Shown here piece by piece: positions 63,896 to 64,000 of a stretch of DNA of 64,000 nucleotides. Position numbers and translations under genes: made by a program. This DNA is from Natronohydrobacter thiooxidans. GTDB lineage: Bacteria; Pseudomonadota; Alphaproteobacteria; Rhodobacterales; Rhodobacteraceae. Numbering within the stretch: position 1 is the first letter of the stretch; each line of letters opens with the position of its first letter. Location of the stretch: positions 43,731 to 107,730 of the forward strand of contig NZ_MJAP01000018.1 in NCBI RefSeq assembly GCF_001884735.1, given 5' to 3'. Below the pieces are notes generated by a model, which was not told where the DNA came from, searched no databases, and worked only from the letters and a program-made list of their open reading frames with translations.

Positions 63896-64000
63896 CTTTT
63901 CAGACTTTGGTAGCGCCAGCGCGATGCGACGCGGAATGCTGTCTGTGGGAGGCTCCCGGATGCGCTGCCCGGATGCTTTGCTAGAGCGTGTCGCTGCTGA

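Overview
The window is one contiguous stretch of high-GC alphaproteobacterial chromosome, most likely from the Rhodobacteraceae/Paracoccaceae (Roseobacter/Rhodobacter lineage). Supporting signs are an F1-ATPase zeta-subunit gene (DUF1476), UPF0262, a split cobalamin-dependent methionine synthase, an SqrR-type persulfide repressor, an RNase E with a long Ala/Pro/Glu tail, a second linked rpoN, and a short intergenic repeat family of the CATTTTCTTGC...AAATACTC type. There is no rRNA, CRISPR array or prophage. Three tRNA genes are present: Ser(GCU), Pro(CGG) and Phe(GAA).

Layout. 1-6.2 kb is the most unusual region: the 5' part of a propane-monooxygenase-like diiron hydroxylase gene (cut by the left edge) with a good sigma-54 promoter and an upstream palindrome, an rpoN paralogue, and a set of unrecognised genes (a 317-aa protein, a 59-aa protein, a WD40-like propeller, a 97-aa coiled-coil protein and a 93-aa protein). 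6.5-11.2 kb holds acetyltransferase, glyoxalase and RHH genes, tRNA-Ser, a LysR regulator, carA and yqeY. 11.5-22.4 kb is housekeeping: VOC-nagZ-SPOR, argS, an oxidoreductase, an AAA ATPase, tatABC, a diguanylate cyclase and rnd. 22.5-24.2 kb is a 1.6-kb island in the 3' end of tRNA-Pro. It is bounded by 49-bp direct repeats and holds a decayed integrase end and one intact passenger gene of the GSU2403-type nucleotidyltransferase fold.

24.3-28.2 kb carries a GNAT gene, the arsR-acr3-arsC-arsH arsenic operon and ccdA. 28.3-35.7 kb carries RNase E, an AAC(3)-I-like acetyltransferase and a DctB/DctD-like two-component pair whose regulator lacks the GAFTGA loop. 35.7-39.2 kb has purQ, purS and purC interrupted by a 0.5-kb array of roughly 150-bp repeats and an alcohol dehydrogenase. 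39.4-42 kb has the zeta subunit and the two metH-like fragments. 42.4-50.8 kb has fpr and an Lrp regulator, an SH3 protein, then a probable putrescine/agmatine catabolism region (speB, amine oxidase, class III aminotransferase, GntR regulator with an 18-bp palindromic operator) and gcdH. 50.9-57 kb is radA-cvpA-purF-DUF1284, bioY and rpsF-rpsR-rplI. 57.2-64 kb has sqrR with a YeeE-type sulfur transporter, UPF0262 with a low-molecular-weight phosphatase, an NTF2-GNAT-nitrilase trio, infA-maf-RNase E/G-yacG, and tRNA-Phe.

Working together: the purine genes supply the FGAM synthase subunits, SAICAR synthase and the first committed step. The SqrR/YeeE pair looks like sulfide/thiosulfate response. 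SpeB, the oxidase and the aminotransferase would convert agmatine to putrescine and onward. The parts most worth new work are the sigma-54/diiron-monooxygenase/unknown-gene neighbourhood at the left end and the tRNA-Pro mini-island. All calls are by eye from sequence; no database search was run.
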